From Bretschneidera sinensis (lineage: Eukaryota; Streptophyta; Magnoliopsida; Brassicales; Akaniaceae), in NCBI GenBank assembly GCA_023935145.1, contig CM043698.1, forward strand, positions 68,189,501 to 68,253,500: DNA of 64,000 bases, written 5' to 3'. How positions within the stretch are numbered: position 1 is the first letter of the stretch; each line of letters begins with the position of its first letter. This document shows positions 45,369 to 56,484 of this stretch, in pieces. The notes beneath the pieces are model-generated. The model saw only the letters and a program-made list of their open reading frames with translations, searched no databases and was not told the DNA's origin. Position numbers and translations under genes: made by a program.

Positions 45369-46653
45369 TGATGAGAGCCATAAAATGCATCTCAATAGTG
45401 TTTAATTGTTAGCATTTTAGGATTAGTCTCGGTCTTTATTGTACTTTTATATGTTAATAACTCTAAAGTGATATTATTGGACCACTGACTTATTTCTTTG
45501 CATTTTCAGGTACTTTGAGTCCAAAAGAGAAGAAAAAGCAATCGTTGCTTAAAGCACTAAGATTCCATGCATAACGGAGTGTCGGAGTGGTTGCGGAGAA
45601 GCAAACATAAATAAAAAAATCAAGTCATCAGCATGCACTGCGGTGGCCCTCAGCCAGCACCGCGGTGCCCAGAAACCTCCACATCTTGAACCATTAGTGT
45701 GCACCGCGGTGCCCAGAAGTACACCTAACCAAAGCTAAAGCCAACACCACAGCACCCATAAAGGAGCACCGCAGTACGCACACAATGTTATATCTTTGAG
45801 TAAGAACTTAATTAGGGTTTTAACAAGAGATTAAACCCGAAAACACCCTTAGACCTTTGTACTATAAATAGATCACTTAGGGTTGAAGAGAGGGGATCTT
45901 TTGGAAGCTGGAAAATTGAAGGAAGCAACCAATTCTTCCCCATCAAAGTGTTCAACCATGAGCCCCATGGCGAACTAATCTCAAGCAAGGCGAAGGGATG
46001 AATCCCTAGGTGTGGTTGTTCCTATCTTCCCTTATTTGATTCAGTTGTAATAGGAATTTATTGTCAAAACATTGTTATGATTTACTTTTTAAGCTAATTA
46101 TAAGACTTTATCTATTCCGATGATTGTATCTTTCTCCTTGATATAAATTTAGTCATGCTTTTCTTATGTCAAGATTGTTTGGGTATAATTGAATCTGGTA
46201 GATTTAGCCTATAGGTTTGTCCATTATTGCAATATTATCAACAAAGATATATTGTCATTTCTTGATAAACCTATAGGATAGATCATGTGTGCATGAATCG
46301 AAAATAAAAAGTATTTCATAACAATCATATTAGGGTTTATATATATGCTCATTGAATATTTACCGATTGCCTGTTTGGGATGTGAAACTCGTAATTGAGA
46401 TAAAAACAACTGAATCAAGTTAGGAATAGGGCAATGAACCTAGGGAGGATTCCCAGATTCTTGTTGTTTCCCCATTATATTTTACAATCTATTTTACACA
46501 ATTACTTCATTACCAAAAGTTCATATTTTCTCACTTAAATCTTTATTGTTTATGTTATGGTTCACACCTTCTATTGTAGTTAACTTGTTTCCCTGTTGAA
46601 TCGACACCTCAAAGTTGTGCTACAACAACCGCATTATGTTTTGAGCGTAATCA
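45369..46653 (+). repeat. G2 3' LTR
   Basis: 1285 bp, TGATGAGAGCCATAAAATGC to GAGCGTAATCA, then the duplicated GCCAT. TATA box at 45864-45871, with the TGCACCGCGGTGCC block upstream (45630-45780), shortened relative to the 5' LTR. Confidence 0.93.
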
Positions 46654-46658
46654 GCCAT

Positions 46659-47253
46659 AAAGAGATTTCATCAATTGGCACACCAAATCTCCCTGCCTTC
46701 CTTCCTCATAGCCTTCAGGTTGCCTCATGTAAATGGTCTCATCAAGCTCTCTATGTAAGAACACTGTCTTCACATCTATTTGCTCGATTTCCCAATTGAA
46801 TTGGACCACCAATGCTAACACTATCCTGATCGTCTCGTATTTCACAAATGGTGAGAATATTTCAGTGAAGTCTATGCCTTCTCTTTGAGTGAACCCCTTC
46901 GCCACCAGCCTAGCTTTATATTGGACTTCATCCCCTGGAGTGTTCCCTTCTTTGATCCTATAGATTCATCTACAATCCACAACTCTTTGTTTTTCTGGTT
47001 TGGGCACCAATACCCAAGAGTTGTTCTTCCTCAAAGAATACATTTCTTCCTCCATAGCTAGCTTCCACTTTGACGAATCCTTACACTCCATGGCATCCAT
47101 GTAAGTTTCTGGTTCAACCATCCCTCCTTCTGTCGAAGGAACTACTACATTAGCATCCGCAAACCCATATCTCAAAGGTGGTTTAACCACCCTCCTTTCC
47201 CAATCCCTTGTGAGCTGGTAGTCATTCTGACTTGCTGCATCAACCCCTTCCAA
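46659..47253 (-). pseudogene. pol: C1 pol: first half of RT
   Basis: 46966-47253 holds the pre-RT linker and WKLAMEEEMYSL, WVLVPKPEKQ. A stop follows near 46965. 46659-46905 continues MAKGFTQREGIDFTEIFSPFVKYETIRIVLAL and QIDVKTVFLHRELDE..YMRQPEGY, ending MKSLYG at the G2 junction. The other half, with Y-x-D-D, is at 15568-16754. Confidence 0.85.
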
Positions 47254-47333
47254 TTCAGCCTCCTCTTGAGTTTCTTAAGCTTGGCCTTCATCAATGGGCT
47301 CTTCCTAGTCTGAACCCTCTTGTCTTCCTTGCT

Positions 47334-48777
47334 CTACCTGAACCAAATTCTCCTTGATGCGATGCTCCACAAATTCTGGACTAGTTTGCTCACTAGCCCC
47401 TGCAGGTTAGTTTTCTCCAAATAGGGAAATAACAATTCATTAAAAATAACATCCCTACTTATTATTAGTTTCATTCCTTTTGGTTCTAAGGACCACAACC
47501 TATACCCCTTAACCCCATCACCATACCCTAAAAATACACATTTTCTAGACCTTGGGTTAAGTTTATCATCCTTTTGATGTGCATATGCAGCACACCCAAA
47601 AGTCCTGAGGTTACTCAACTTAGGGGGTTTTCCCCTCCACATATCCATGGAAGTCTTAAGGTCTAAAGCCCTAGAGGGTGATCTATTAACCAAGTATGCA
47701 ACTGTAGACACAGCTTCTCCCCAAAAACATTTTGGTAAACCGGACCCAATTAACAAGCACCTAACCTTTTCCATAAGGGTTCTATTCATCCTCTCAACAA
47801 CTCCATTTTGCTGAGGGGTTTTCACAACCGTTCTATGTCTTAGAATTCCATTTAATTCACAGAATTTATCAAAATCCTTATTAAAAAATTCTAAGTTAAT
47901 ATCGGTTCTTAACACCTTAACTACCCTGCCCATTTGAGTCTCCTGCAACTTTTTCCACACCAAAAATTTATTCAAAGCATCTGATTTATTTTTAAGCAAA
48001 TAAACCAAAACCATTCTTGAATAATCATCAATTAAAGATAGAAAGTAACGATTACCTCCCTGTGTTGGTGTCCTTGCTGGTCCCCAGAGATCCGTATGGA
48101 TGTAGTCAAGAATCCCTTTAGACTTGTGCACTCCAGTGTTGAAGTTGACCCAATGTTGCTTCCCAAGAATGCAACTCTCATAGAAATCCAGTTTCTCTAC
48201 TTTGACACCACCATGTAAACCATCCTTGTTGAGGACTTGCAGCCCCTTTTCGCTCATATGTCCCAAGCGATTGTGCCAAAGTGCTGCTTTATCCATCTTA
48301 GCCATCAAGCTTGCTGTTTGATCCTTGATTTCTGTCCAACCAATCATCTCATAAAGTCCATCTTTGATTGCTGCCTTAATCACTATCAAAGAACCTTTGG
48401 TTACCTTGATCTTTCCTCCTTCAGCTTTGTATGTATACCCCATGGAATCCAGCTGCCCCAATGAGATCAAATTCCTCCTCAAATTCGAAAGATACTTTAC
48501 ATTTTGTAGCAGCCTTGTGACCCTATCAAACATCCTCAATTGGATGTCTCCTATCTTCCTCACTTGGCAAGAATTGTCATTCCCCAAAAAAACCCTTCCA
48601 TCATTGATCTCCTTGAAATTCTTGAACTATTCTTTATGAGGGCACATGTAATAAGTGCACCCGAAATCCAGAATCCATTTCTCGCTACCTTGCCTCCTGC
48701 TCACATTTGAGCACACAACAAGAACATCATCTTGCTGTTCTTCTTTGGCAATCGAAGCCTCTCCATTGTTGGTATGG
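47334..48777 (-). pseudogene. pol: C1 pol: protease end, GAG-pre-integrase and integrase
   Basis: 417 open codons (47334-48587). GAG-pre-integrase: LWHNRLGHMSEKGLQVL and CILGKQHWVNF. Integrase core with D in DYIHTDLWGP, D in RTDINLEFF (normally TDNG, so the next residues are changed) and E in PQQNGVVERMNRTL. The C-terminal part (CVFLGYGDGVKGYRLWSLE, ISRDVIFNE) is complete. The protease piece at 48588-48777 is out of frame. Confidence 0.85.
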
Positions 48778-50009
48778 TGATAAGAGCTTGAATAGTCATA
48801 TTTAAGGCCCTTAATTTACACTTATTAGACTCTTTACTTATCTATTTTAGTAGATTATACTTCACTTTTGTGTTTTGTGTGTTTTTCATAGGTCTTGGAC
48901 AAAAAGATAACAAAATGGAGCTTTTAGAAGCAAAAAGTGAAGTTCTGCCTTCCAGCCCTTGAGATCGAGCGCACTTGAAGAAGGCTCGAGCGCACATATG
49001 CGATTGAGTGTATCCCGCATACGCTCGAGCATAATTACTCCAGAGGCAGTAGAGCCAGAATTGGAAAGATGTCTTCCGACTCCAAAACGGAATTAGGGTT
49101 TTGTGACGCCATGAAGACCCTATAAATAGCCCTGTAAAAACACATAACACAGACTTTTTGTTCTAGACTTGAAGTAAAGAGCTTAGGAGAAGAATTGACG
49201 ACTCGTCTCTCGAGTCCTCTTCGGTTTTAATTTTATGTTTTTATTTTTAGCTTGTTTACTTTACTTAGCATGTGTAACTAAACTCCTATAGGGCTTGATT
49301 GAAGCCTTAGTTATGCTTTACCACACATTTATTCATTGACTATCTTTGCTATAGCGTATTTAACTTGATTAATACATGTTTATATTTACATTCCTCATAT
49401 GTATGTGCCTGATCAACGTATGCATGTGGTATGGATAGGTTAGTTGAATCAATTTGGATGACCGAGTCCTAGGTTCGACATTAGTAACAAGAGATATCCA
49501 CACCGGATTCCTGGGTTAATCAACATGGGAAACAGGGAGTGGACCAAGCCCTAGGTCTCATGTGGTTGTCGATCTCCACAGCCCTCATGCTCTTTTAAGG
49601 AACAACTCAATATACACCAATGTTGAATCCCTTAAAGAGAAAAAAGAGTTAGAGTATACACCATGCCTAACTCATTGCATAGGGAGATCAATAGCCTAAG
49701 GTATGGGCCAAGCCCTTAGGTTGGCAACCATTAGATATTCATGATAAGGCTAGAGCATTGAAACCTTAGTAAGTGGGACAGTATAAATAGTGGTGGATAT
49801 CATAGCCCTATGTTCTCATTATTGTTATTCGCTCACTATCAACTGTTATTTCTCTTCTAACTTAAAGAAATTAGTTCTTTATAGAAATTCACCAATCCCT
49901 ATGGAAATGATCTCGCACTTGCACACTATGCTACCACAGACCTTGTGCACTTGCAAGTAAAACTAGAACTATTATTTGCCTAATTATTTAAGTAAATAAA
50001 CGCATAACA
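48778..50009 (+). repeat. B1 5' LTR
   Basis: 1232 bp, TGATAAGAGCTTGAATAGTC to AACGCATAACA. TATA box at 49121-49128. Palindrome-type motifs (GAGCGCACTTGAAGAAGGCTCGAGCGCA) sit at 48963-49030, partly decayed compared with the 3' LTR. Confidence 0.92.
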
Positions 50010-50015
50010 AGTTTT

Positions 50016-50033
50016 TGGCGCCATTACCAGGGA
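50016..50033 (+). other. B1 primer binding site, mutated
   Basis: TGGCGCCATTACCAGGGA, six bases after the LTR. In B2 the site reads TGGCGCCGTTACCGGGGA, so two G-to-A changes occurred in B1. Confidence 0.85.
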
Positions 50034-50263
50034 TTACACTAAATTTCTTTTAGAATTAAATTCTCATTCAGTTACCATTATTTCTTATTCTGTTTTTATC
50101 ATATATTTTTTTCATTTTACTAAAAACCCTCATCAATTACTTTTTCTCTATTTCAGGCACCCCAGGAAGCTTTCTGTGCCACTTGCAATTGAGCACAATT
50201 AAGGCAGGGAGTCATCCGAGCAGCAGTGTTTAACTACTGCACTCACTTATCATCCATCGATTC

Positions 50264-51194
50264 ATGCATGGACGTCGGTCCAAGAATCCAGCATTCTTTC
50301 CCTTTGATTTCGAGCTTGAGAGGTTAATCCAACAAAGGTTTAGAGATAACCCGGAAGAGGTAGAAGAAGGGAGTGAGGAAGAGACACCACTAATGGCAGA
50401 ACAAATAGCTGAACAGTAACCACCTGAGCGGAGGCCGATGAAGCAGTCCTTCATCCCGCAGAACCTCGAACAACCTTTGTGCATTGCATATCAACCTGAG
50501 GCGGAAGGAAACTATTACATATCTCCGCAGATACTCAGTGCACTAACTCACTTTAGGGGTACACCTAGTGAGGATCCACATCTGCACCTTCGAGAGTTCT
50601 TCGACCTCTGCAAATTCCAGCACATCCGAGGCCTAGACCAAGAAGGAATAAGGTTAATTCTTTTCCCTTTTTCCTTGAAAGACAATTCTAAATTATGGTA
50701 TAATTCTTTGCCTGCAGTTTCCATCGACACTTGGGAGGAGTTGGCGAGCAAATTTCTAAAGAAGTTCTTCCCAGCCCGGAAGACAAAGCAAATGAGGAAA
50801 GAAATACAATCCTTCCAACAAAAGGATGGAGATCTGTTCTGCAAGGCCTGGGGACACTTCAACGAGCTACTACTCAAGTGCCCACACCACAACCTACCCC
50901 AAGATGAACTGGTACAAGCCTTTTATGAAGGTTTAAGTGATTCTAACAAAAACATTGTTGATTCAGGTTGTGGAGGAGTGCTGATGGAAAAGAGTAGCAA
51001 AGAGGCAATGGAACTATTCGAAACCCTAAGTGAGCACACACAGCAGTTCTCCTCTCGAGGTAGACACATAACCAAAAATAAGGGTATGTATGAGGTAAGC
51101 TTAAACGGAGGATTATCTCCTCAAATAGCTGCCATAGAAAAGAAAATTGACCTATTAGTGAAAGTCATGGCCGCTCAGAACACCTCAACTAACC
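50264..51194 (+). pseudogene. gag: B1 gag, N-terminal part (capsid)
   Basis: Starts MHGRRSKNPAFFPF. One TAA at about codon 52 (50417) stands where B2 has CAA. From 50438 it is open for about 250 codons: FRGTPSEDPHLHLREFFDLC, LILFPFSLKDNSKLWYNSL, WEELASKFLKKFFP, LLKCPHHNLPQDELVQAFYEG. This is the retrotransposon gag capsid domain. It is interrupted at 51195 by copia C2 and resumes at 56485. Confidence 0.88.
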
Positions 51195-52030
51195 TGTTGG
51201 AAATCACCTTGACAAGATGCCCAGATGGTAATCTTCCAAACACCCAAGTCTTGAATGACTTGTAGAAAGAATTTCAGCAATCGAACACAAGAACAGAAAA
51301 TCAAAGAAAGAAAGAAGACAAGTAATTTGTTGTCGAGGTTCGGCAATGTGCCTACGTCCCCGTGAGTTCCTCCGAACTCTCTGCACTATCTCAATGGTTC
51401 TTACAAAGTTACAGCAATCCCCTTCAAGAATCCAAGTTCTTGAAGAACCAAGAAGAGAACGAGAAAGTGATAGACCTATTACAATGCTTTCTATCAATTC
51501 TCTACTAACCTCTCTTCTTTACAACCAGCCTCACTACAAGAGTCCCTCTTGTGTTTATGTCTCTCTACACAATTCTCTCTTAGTGTTTACAATGATCTCA
51601 CAATGTCACAAAACTCTCTTGTATGTGTGTTTTTGTATCTTGTATTATCTTATGAAATGAGGCCTTGAGAACCCCTTTTGTAGCCTCTTAATTCTTGGAC
51701 ATTCTTGTGAGTCATTATCCTCCCTTTGATCATGTTCTTCCTTTAATCTCAGCCCTACATCACTCTCCAAGTGATGCTGTGTGTTTTGGTGTGGTGCTGT
51801 GTGCTGCGGCGTGACCTGATGCTGCAGCCACCTGATGCTGTGCGCACACCTCCTGCCTGTGGGCAGAAACTTCCACAGCAGTGTGCCTGACCTTCCTATG
51901 CTCAAAATTGAAGCACACACATGTATGCAACCTTATAACTTGCTGAACTTTGATATCCCATAATTGGTTTGAACATTAACCAACTTTAGACCATGTTTGG
52001 ATATGTTTGAAACTTAGACAAATAACAACA
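51195..52030 (-). repeat. C2 3' LTR
   Basis: 836 bp, TGTTGGAAATCACC to AATAACAACA (plus strand), followed by the polypurine tract (GACAAAGGTAGAGAT on the minus strand). The TATA box is mutated in this copy: TACAAAA at 51676 where the other LTR has TATAAAA. Confidence 0.95.
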
Positions 52031-52112
52031 ATCTCTACCTTTGTCTAAGAGTTCAAAAACCTGAACTATTGTGTAGAAAGCTTCGGGATCCAAACTCATC
52101 TGGAGTTACCAA

Positions 52113-52610
52113 TTAACCAACTCCATTCCTAAGAAGTCCAAGACAATGATTGGACCTTCTTAGAGGTAGAACCTTGGTGCCTAAATCTACAGGACTTTTC
52201 TCCGTGGTCTTCTTGTCAACATGAATGCATCCTTTCGTACCATTTTCCAAAATGTAATGATACCAAACATCCATATGCTTTGTCCCCTCATGGAACACCA
52301 GATTCCTCCAAAAGTACCCCGCACTTTGGTTATCCAAAGATACCACCACCTGCTCTTTTAGGACCTTCCACTCGTCCAACAACCCTTTGCACCCTATAGC
52401 CTCCTTTATGGCTTCCGTAGCCGCTATGCATTCTGCCCTGGTTGTTATGAGTGCTACCACTGGCTGCCACTGAGCCTCCATGTACCTCAGCAACCACTTC
52501 ATCCCAAGACAATGCTCTTTTTCGGGATTACTCACACATTTGCTGAAAACATCCATTGCCCAAGAAACACTTGACCTGTTTCTCTTCCTTTCCCGGATGA
52601 TTCTCCTCAT
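52113..52610 (-). pseudogene. pol: C2 RNase H remnant
   Basis: Open for 165 codons: MDVFSKCVSNPEKEHCLGMKWLLRYM, AECIAATEAIKEAIGCKGLLDEW, VVSLDNQSAGYF, HEGTKHMDVWYHYI. These are copia RNase H blocks. Compared with C1, sequence between the RT thumb and this start has been lost. Confidence 0.85.
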
Positions 52611-52664
52611 CCCAAGGATCTTTTGTGCAAGGCTGAGATCCTTCCTCTCGAACTCCTCACTGAG

Positions 52665-53078
52665 TTAAGATGTAAACCTTTCCATCCTCTTCCTACTATT
52701 CCAAACTAACAGCCCATCAATGACATAGATGAGGATACTCACCATCTTCTCCACCTTGTGTCCAGGTGAGAAAGTTCTTGTGAAATCTATGTCTTCTTTC
52801 CTTATGAACCCATTCGCCACCAGCCTAGCCTTGTTATGGACTTCATCTCTTGGAGGGCACCCTTCTTTGATCTTGTAAGTGCTCTTACATTCCACAACTT
52901 TTTGATTTCCTGGAATTTTCACCAATTCCCAGAAGTTGTTCTTCCTCAAAGAATCCATTTCTTCCTCCATAGCTAGCTGCCACCTTGGCGAATCCTTACA
53001 TGCCATGGCATCCATGTAAGTTTTTTGTTCACTCATCTCTCCTTCTGTCCAAGGAGCTGCTGCGGCGCAAACCCACAT
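52665..53078 (-). pseudogene. pol: C2 RT remnant with internal deletion
   Basis: WQLAMEEEMDSLRKNNFWELV, ARLVANGFIRKEDIDFTRTFSPG, then directly HKVEKMVSILIYVIDGLLVW. In C1 about 160 residues (VQFNWEIEQIDVK to CLYYKG) lie between these blocks. The catalytic motif is YVIDG instead of YIDDM. RT is dead. Confidence 0.88.
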
Positions 53079-55402
53079 CTTGAAGGTGGTCTAACCAGCC
53101 TTCTTTCCTGGTCTCTTATGAGCTGAAAGTCCTTCTGACTTGCTGCAGTATCCTCTTCTTGTTGAGCCTCTTCTTGAGTTTCTTGAGCTTGGCAATCATC
53201 CAAGGGCTCTACCTGGTCCGAACCCTCTTGCCTCCTTTGCTCTACCTGAACAAAATCTCCCTTGATGCTATGCTCAACAATTTCTGAATTGGTTTGCTCA
53301 CTAGCCCCTGCAGGGTTAGTTTTCTCCAAGTAGGGAAATAACAATTCATTAAAATTAACATCCCTACTTATTATGAGTTTTAATCCTTCTTTTTCTAAAG
53401 ACCACAACCTATATCCCTTAGCTCCTTCCCCATATCCTAGAAACACACATTTTCTAGATCCTGGGCTAAGTCCATCATCCTTTTGTTGTGCATACGCAGC
53501 ACACCCAAAAGTCCTAAGGTTGTCCAACTCAGGGGGTTTTCCACTCCACATCTCCATGGGAGTCTTTTGGAACACAATTCTAGAGGGTGATCTATTAATC
53601 AAATATGCAGCTGTAGCTACAGCTTCTCCCCAAAAATATTTTGGTAACCCGGATCCATCTAACATGCACCTAACCTTTTCCATAAGGGTCTTATTCATCA
53701 ACTCAGCAACTCCATTTTGCTGAGGAGTTTCCACAACCGTCCTATGTCTTAGAATGCCATTTAACCTACAGAATTGATCAAGTTCTTGGTTAAAAATTTC
53801 TAGGCCATTATCGGTTCTTATCCCCTTAACTACTCTACCCATTTGAGTCTCAACCAGCCCTTTCCACACCACTAATTTATTCAAGGCATCTAATTTATTC
53901 TTAACCAAATAAACCCATACTTTTCTTAAATAATCATCAATTAAAGACAGAAAGTAAATGTTACCTCCCTGTGTTGGTTTCCTTGCTGGTCCCCAAAGGT
54001 CCGCATGAATGTAGTCAAGAATGCCCTTAGACTTGTGCACTCCGATGTTGAAGCTGACCCGATGTTGCTGCCCAAGAGCACAGCTTTCACAAAAAACCAG
54101 TTTTTCTACTTTGTCACCACCAAGTAGACCTTCCTTGCTAAGCACTTGCAAGCCCTTTTCGCTCATGTGTCCCAAGCGAGTGTGCCAAAGGGCTGCCTTG
54201 TCCAGCTCAGCCATCAAGCTTGCTGCTTGATCATTGGTTTCTGTTTCTCCGATCATCTCATAGAGTCCATCGTTTCTTGCTGCCTTGATCACTACCAAAG
54301 ATCCCTTGGCCACCTTGATCTTTCCTCCCTCTATCTTGCATGTATAGCCCATGGAATCCAGCTGCCCCAATGAGATCAAGTTCCTCTTCATATCTGGAAC
54401 ATACCTCACATTTTCCAGCAACCTTGTGACTCCATCAAACATCCTCAATTGGATGTCTCCAATCCCTCTCACTTGGCAAGAATTATCATTCCCCAAGAAG
54501 ACCCTTCCATCATCCATCTTCTTGAAATTCTTGAACCATTCTTTGTGAGGGCACATATGATGAGTGCACCCGGTATCCAAGATCCATTTCCCGCTGCCTT
54601 CTTGCCCCTTGCTCACATCCGAGCACACAACAAGAACATCACCATCTTGCTGTACTGTTTTTGCAACCGAAGCCTCTCCATTCTTGGTATGGCTTCCTCC
54701 TCTATCCCTTGTCATCTTCTTGCAATATTTCTTAACATGACCCTCCTTATGGCAGTAGTAGCAGCTATTCCCTCCAAATCTCAATTCGGAATGCATTCTC
54801 CCATGGCTTTCTCTTCTACCTCTGTCCCGGTAGTAGCCATGCATGCTGTTGTGCACTCTTCTATGGCTCTCTCCTCTACCTCTGTCCCGGTAGTAGCCAT
54901 ACATGCTACTGTGCACTCTCCCATGGCTCTCTCCTCTACCTCTGTCCTGGTAGTAGCCATAGTTGCTGCCATACCAAGTTGCTGGCCTTCTTTTAAAGAA
55001 CAACCCTTTACCACTTGATGCACTCCTTTTCTTGGCATCAAGATTATCTTGCAACTCTTTCTTCGGATCAAATTTAAAAGCAAAGATTCGTTTCCGAAGA
55101 TACCTCTTATGTGGGAGAGTCTTGGCAAGAAACAATTCATCTAGTTTCTTCCATAATGCAGCTGGATCTTCCGAGTCTCCGCACTCCCTTGTGACATTGT
55201 CCGATATGTGCAAGAAAATGGTGCTGTAAGCCATCTTCTTCGTCTCGATCCGCTGGTCCTCCATGACACTTGCTGGAAAAGCATCATCTTCTCCAATAGC
55301 CAAGTCCACTTTCTGCTGCATGAGAACCGCCTTGATCTTCCGCTTCCATAGGGCAAAGTCCCCCTTTCCATCAAACTTCTCCACACATAAATTTGAAGCC
55401 AT
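53033..55402 (-). CDS. gag-pol: C2 Gag-protease-integrase polyprotein
   Basis: 789 codons without a stop, the longest frame in the window; ATG at 55402 (MASNLCVEKFDGKGDFALWK). Gag N-domain about residues 1-125; a deletion joins it to three 20-residue RG-rich repeats (YGYYRDRGRGESHGRVHSS type); zinc knuckle CYYCHKEGHVKKYC; protease WILDTGCTHHMCPHK; GAG-pre-integrase LWHTRLGHMSEKGL and CESCALGQQH; integrase D (DYIHADLWGP), D (RTDNGLEIF), E (PQQNGVAELMNKTL). The frame ends in the post-integrase linker near RT. It could still be translated, but RT is lacking. Confidence 0.88.
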   Translation of the reverse strand: MASNLCVEKFDGKGDFALWKRKIKAVLMQQKVDLAIGEDDAFPASVMEDQRIETKKMAYSTIFLHISDNVTRECGDSEDPAALWKKLDELFLAKTLPHKRYLRKRIFAFKFDPKKELQDNLDAKKRSASSGKGLFFKRRPATWYGSNYGYYQDRGRGESHGRVHSSMYGYYRDRGRGESHRRVHNSMHGYYRDRGRRESHGRMHSELRFGGNSCYYCHKEGHVKKYCKKMTRDRGGSHTKNGEASVAKTVQQDGDVLVVCSDVSKGQEGSGKWILDTGCTHHMCPHKEWFKNFKKMDDGRVFLGNDNSCQVRGIGDIQLRMFDGVTRLLENVRYVPDMKRNLISLGQLDSMGYTCKIEGGKIKVAKGSLVVIKAARNDGLYEMIGETETNDQAASLMAELDKAALWHTRLGHMSEKGLQVLSKEGLLGGDKVEKLVFCESCALGQQHRVSFNIGVHKSKGILDYIHADLWGPARKPTQGGNIYFLSLIDDYLRKVWVYLVKNKLDALNKLVVWKGLVETQMGRVVKGIRTDNGLEIFNQELDQFCRLNGILRHRTVVETPQQNGVAELMNKTLMEKVRCMLDGSGLPKYFWGEAVATAAYLINRSPSRIVFQKTPMEMWSGKPPELDNLRTFGCAAYAQQKDDGLSPGSRKCVFLGYGEGAKGYRLWSLEKEGLKLIISRDVNFNELLFPYLEKTNPAGASEQTNSEIVEHSIKGDFVQVEQRRQEGSDQVEPLDDCQAQETQEEAQQEEDTAASQKDFQLIRDQERRLVRPPSRCGFAPQQLLGQKER
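54781..54960 (-). repeat. Three tandem 60 bp repeats in C2 gag
   Basis: 54781-54840, 54841-54900 and 54901-54960 are near-identical 60 bp units, in frame, encoding an RG-rich 20-residue repeat before the zinc knuckle. C0 has one such unit. Confidence 0.92.
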
Positions 55403-55630
55403 CTTTTGCGGACAAGATCCCAGATTTGTGCACTAACCACAACTACTTTCTTTAACCTCAAGAACACAGATCGAAGATGGACCTTTAACACCATTCTTGA
55501 ATCAACCTTCAAGAACACGACCGGATCTTGATCTTTACACCGTTCTTGAATCACCCAAGAAGTTTGATCTTTGATTCTTGGAGTCTTGGCTCCATACCTT
55601 CTACATCTTGTTCCGATAACCAGCTACTTA

Positions 55631-55642
55631 GCTCTGATACCA
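55631..55642 (-). other. C2 primer binding site (tRNA-iMet)
   Basis: TGGTATCAGAGC on the minus strand, one base after the 5' LTR. Standard for plant copia elements. Confidence 0.93.
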
Positions 55643-55643
55643 C

Positions 55644-56479
55644 TATTGAAAATCACCTTGACAAGATGCCCAGGTGGTGATCTTCCAAACACCCAAGTCT
55701 TGAATGACTTGTAGAAAGAATTTCAGCAATCGAACACAAGAACAGAAAATCAAAGAAAGAAAGAAGACAAGTAATTTGTTGTTGAGGTTCGACAATGTGC
55801 CTACATCCCCGTGAGTTCCTCCAAACTCTCTGCACTATCTCAATGGTTCTTACAAAGTTACAGCAATCCCCTTCAAGAATCCAAGTTCTTGAAGAACCAA
55901 GAAGAGAACGAGAAAGTGATAGACCTATTACAATGCTTTCTATCAATTCTCTACTAACCTCTCTTCTTTACAACCAGCCTCACTACAAGAGTCCCTCTTG
56001 TGTTTATGTCTCTCTACACAATTCTCTCTTAATGTTTACAATGATCTCACAATGTCACAAAACTCTCTTGTATGTGTGTTTTTGTATCTTGTATTATCTT
56101 ATGAAATGAGGCCTTGAGAACCCCTTTTATAGCCTCTTAATTCTTGGACATTCTTGTGAGTCATTATCCTCCCTTTGATCATGTTCTTCCTTTAATCTCA
56201 GCCCTACATCACTCTCCAAGTGATGCTGTGTGTTTTGGTGTGGTGCTGTGTGCTGCGGCGTGACCTGATGCTGCAGCCACCTGATGCTGTGCGCACACCT
56301 CCTGCCTGTGGGCAGAAACTTCCACAGCAGTGTGCCTGACCTTCCTATGCTCAAAATTGAAGCACACACATGTATGCAACCTTATAACTTGCTGAACTTT
56401 GATATCCCACAATTGGTTTGGACATTAACCAACTTTAGACCATGTTTGGATATGTTTGAAACTTACACAAATAACAACA
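55644..56479 (-). repeat. C2 5' LTR
   Basis: 836 bp. Its end next to the PBS reads TATTGAAAATC where the 3' LTR has TGTTGGAAATC, so the terminal CA has become TA on the minus strand. TATA box (CTATAAAA, minus) at 56125-56132. A GC-rich repeat block (TGCTGCGGCGTGACC, GATGCTGCAGCC, GATGCTGTGCGCACACC) lies upstream at 56222-56340. Confidence 0.95.
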
Positions 56480-56484
56480 TAACC

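Larger units (their letters stand above)
16760..46653 (+). mobile_element. Athila-type element G2, with nested G1 and A
   Basis: The footprint is 29,894 bp; without its two insertions (G1 and A, each with one duplicated 5 bp) it is about 11.4 kb, a usual Athila size. The order is LTR, PBS, gag, PR, RT, RH, IN, env-like ORF, 3' noncoding, LTR. It is flanked by GCCAT (16755-16759 and 46654-46658) and sits in the RT gene of C1. G1 lies in its 5' LTR, A in its env-like ORF. By eye its LTRs differ more than those of G1 in the stretches I compared, in line with being the older host. Confidence 0.93.
46659..48777 (-). mobile_element. Copia element C1, 5' part
   Basis: Continuation of C1 on the right side of G2. 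From high to low coordinates: end of gag/protease, integrase, start of RT. It stops at 48777 inside gag, where the B1 LTR starts; the rest of gag and the 5' LTR would lie beyond the window. Confidence 0.9.
51195..56479 (-). mobile_element. Copia element C2, young but with deleted RT
   Basis: 5285 bp. Two 836 bp LTRs, primer site, gag-PR-IN frame, and remnants of RT and RNase H. TAACC flanks it (51190-51194 and 56480-56484). I count about 13 differences between its LTRs (around 1.6%), nearly all transitions, so it is the youngest element I can date here. The uninterrupted target is present in B2 at 63889-63893. Confidence 0.96.

Noticed and set aside
55141..55554. Second gag-like frame on the minus strand overlapping the C2 polyprotein start
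   Set aside because: Overlaps the true gag frame in another phase; composition is that of an alternate reading.
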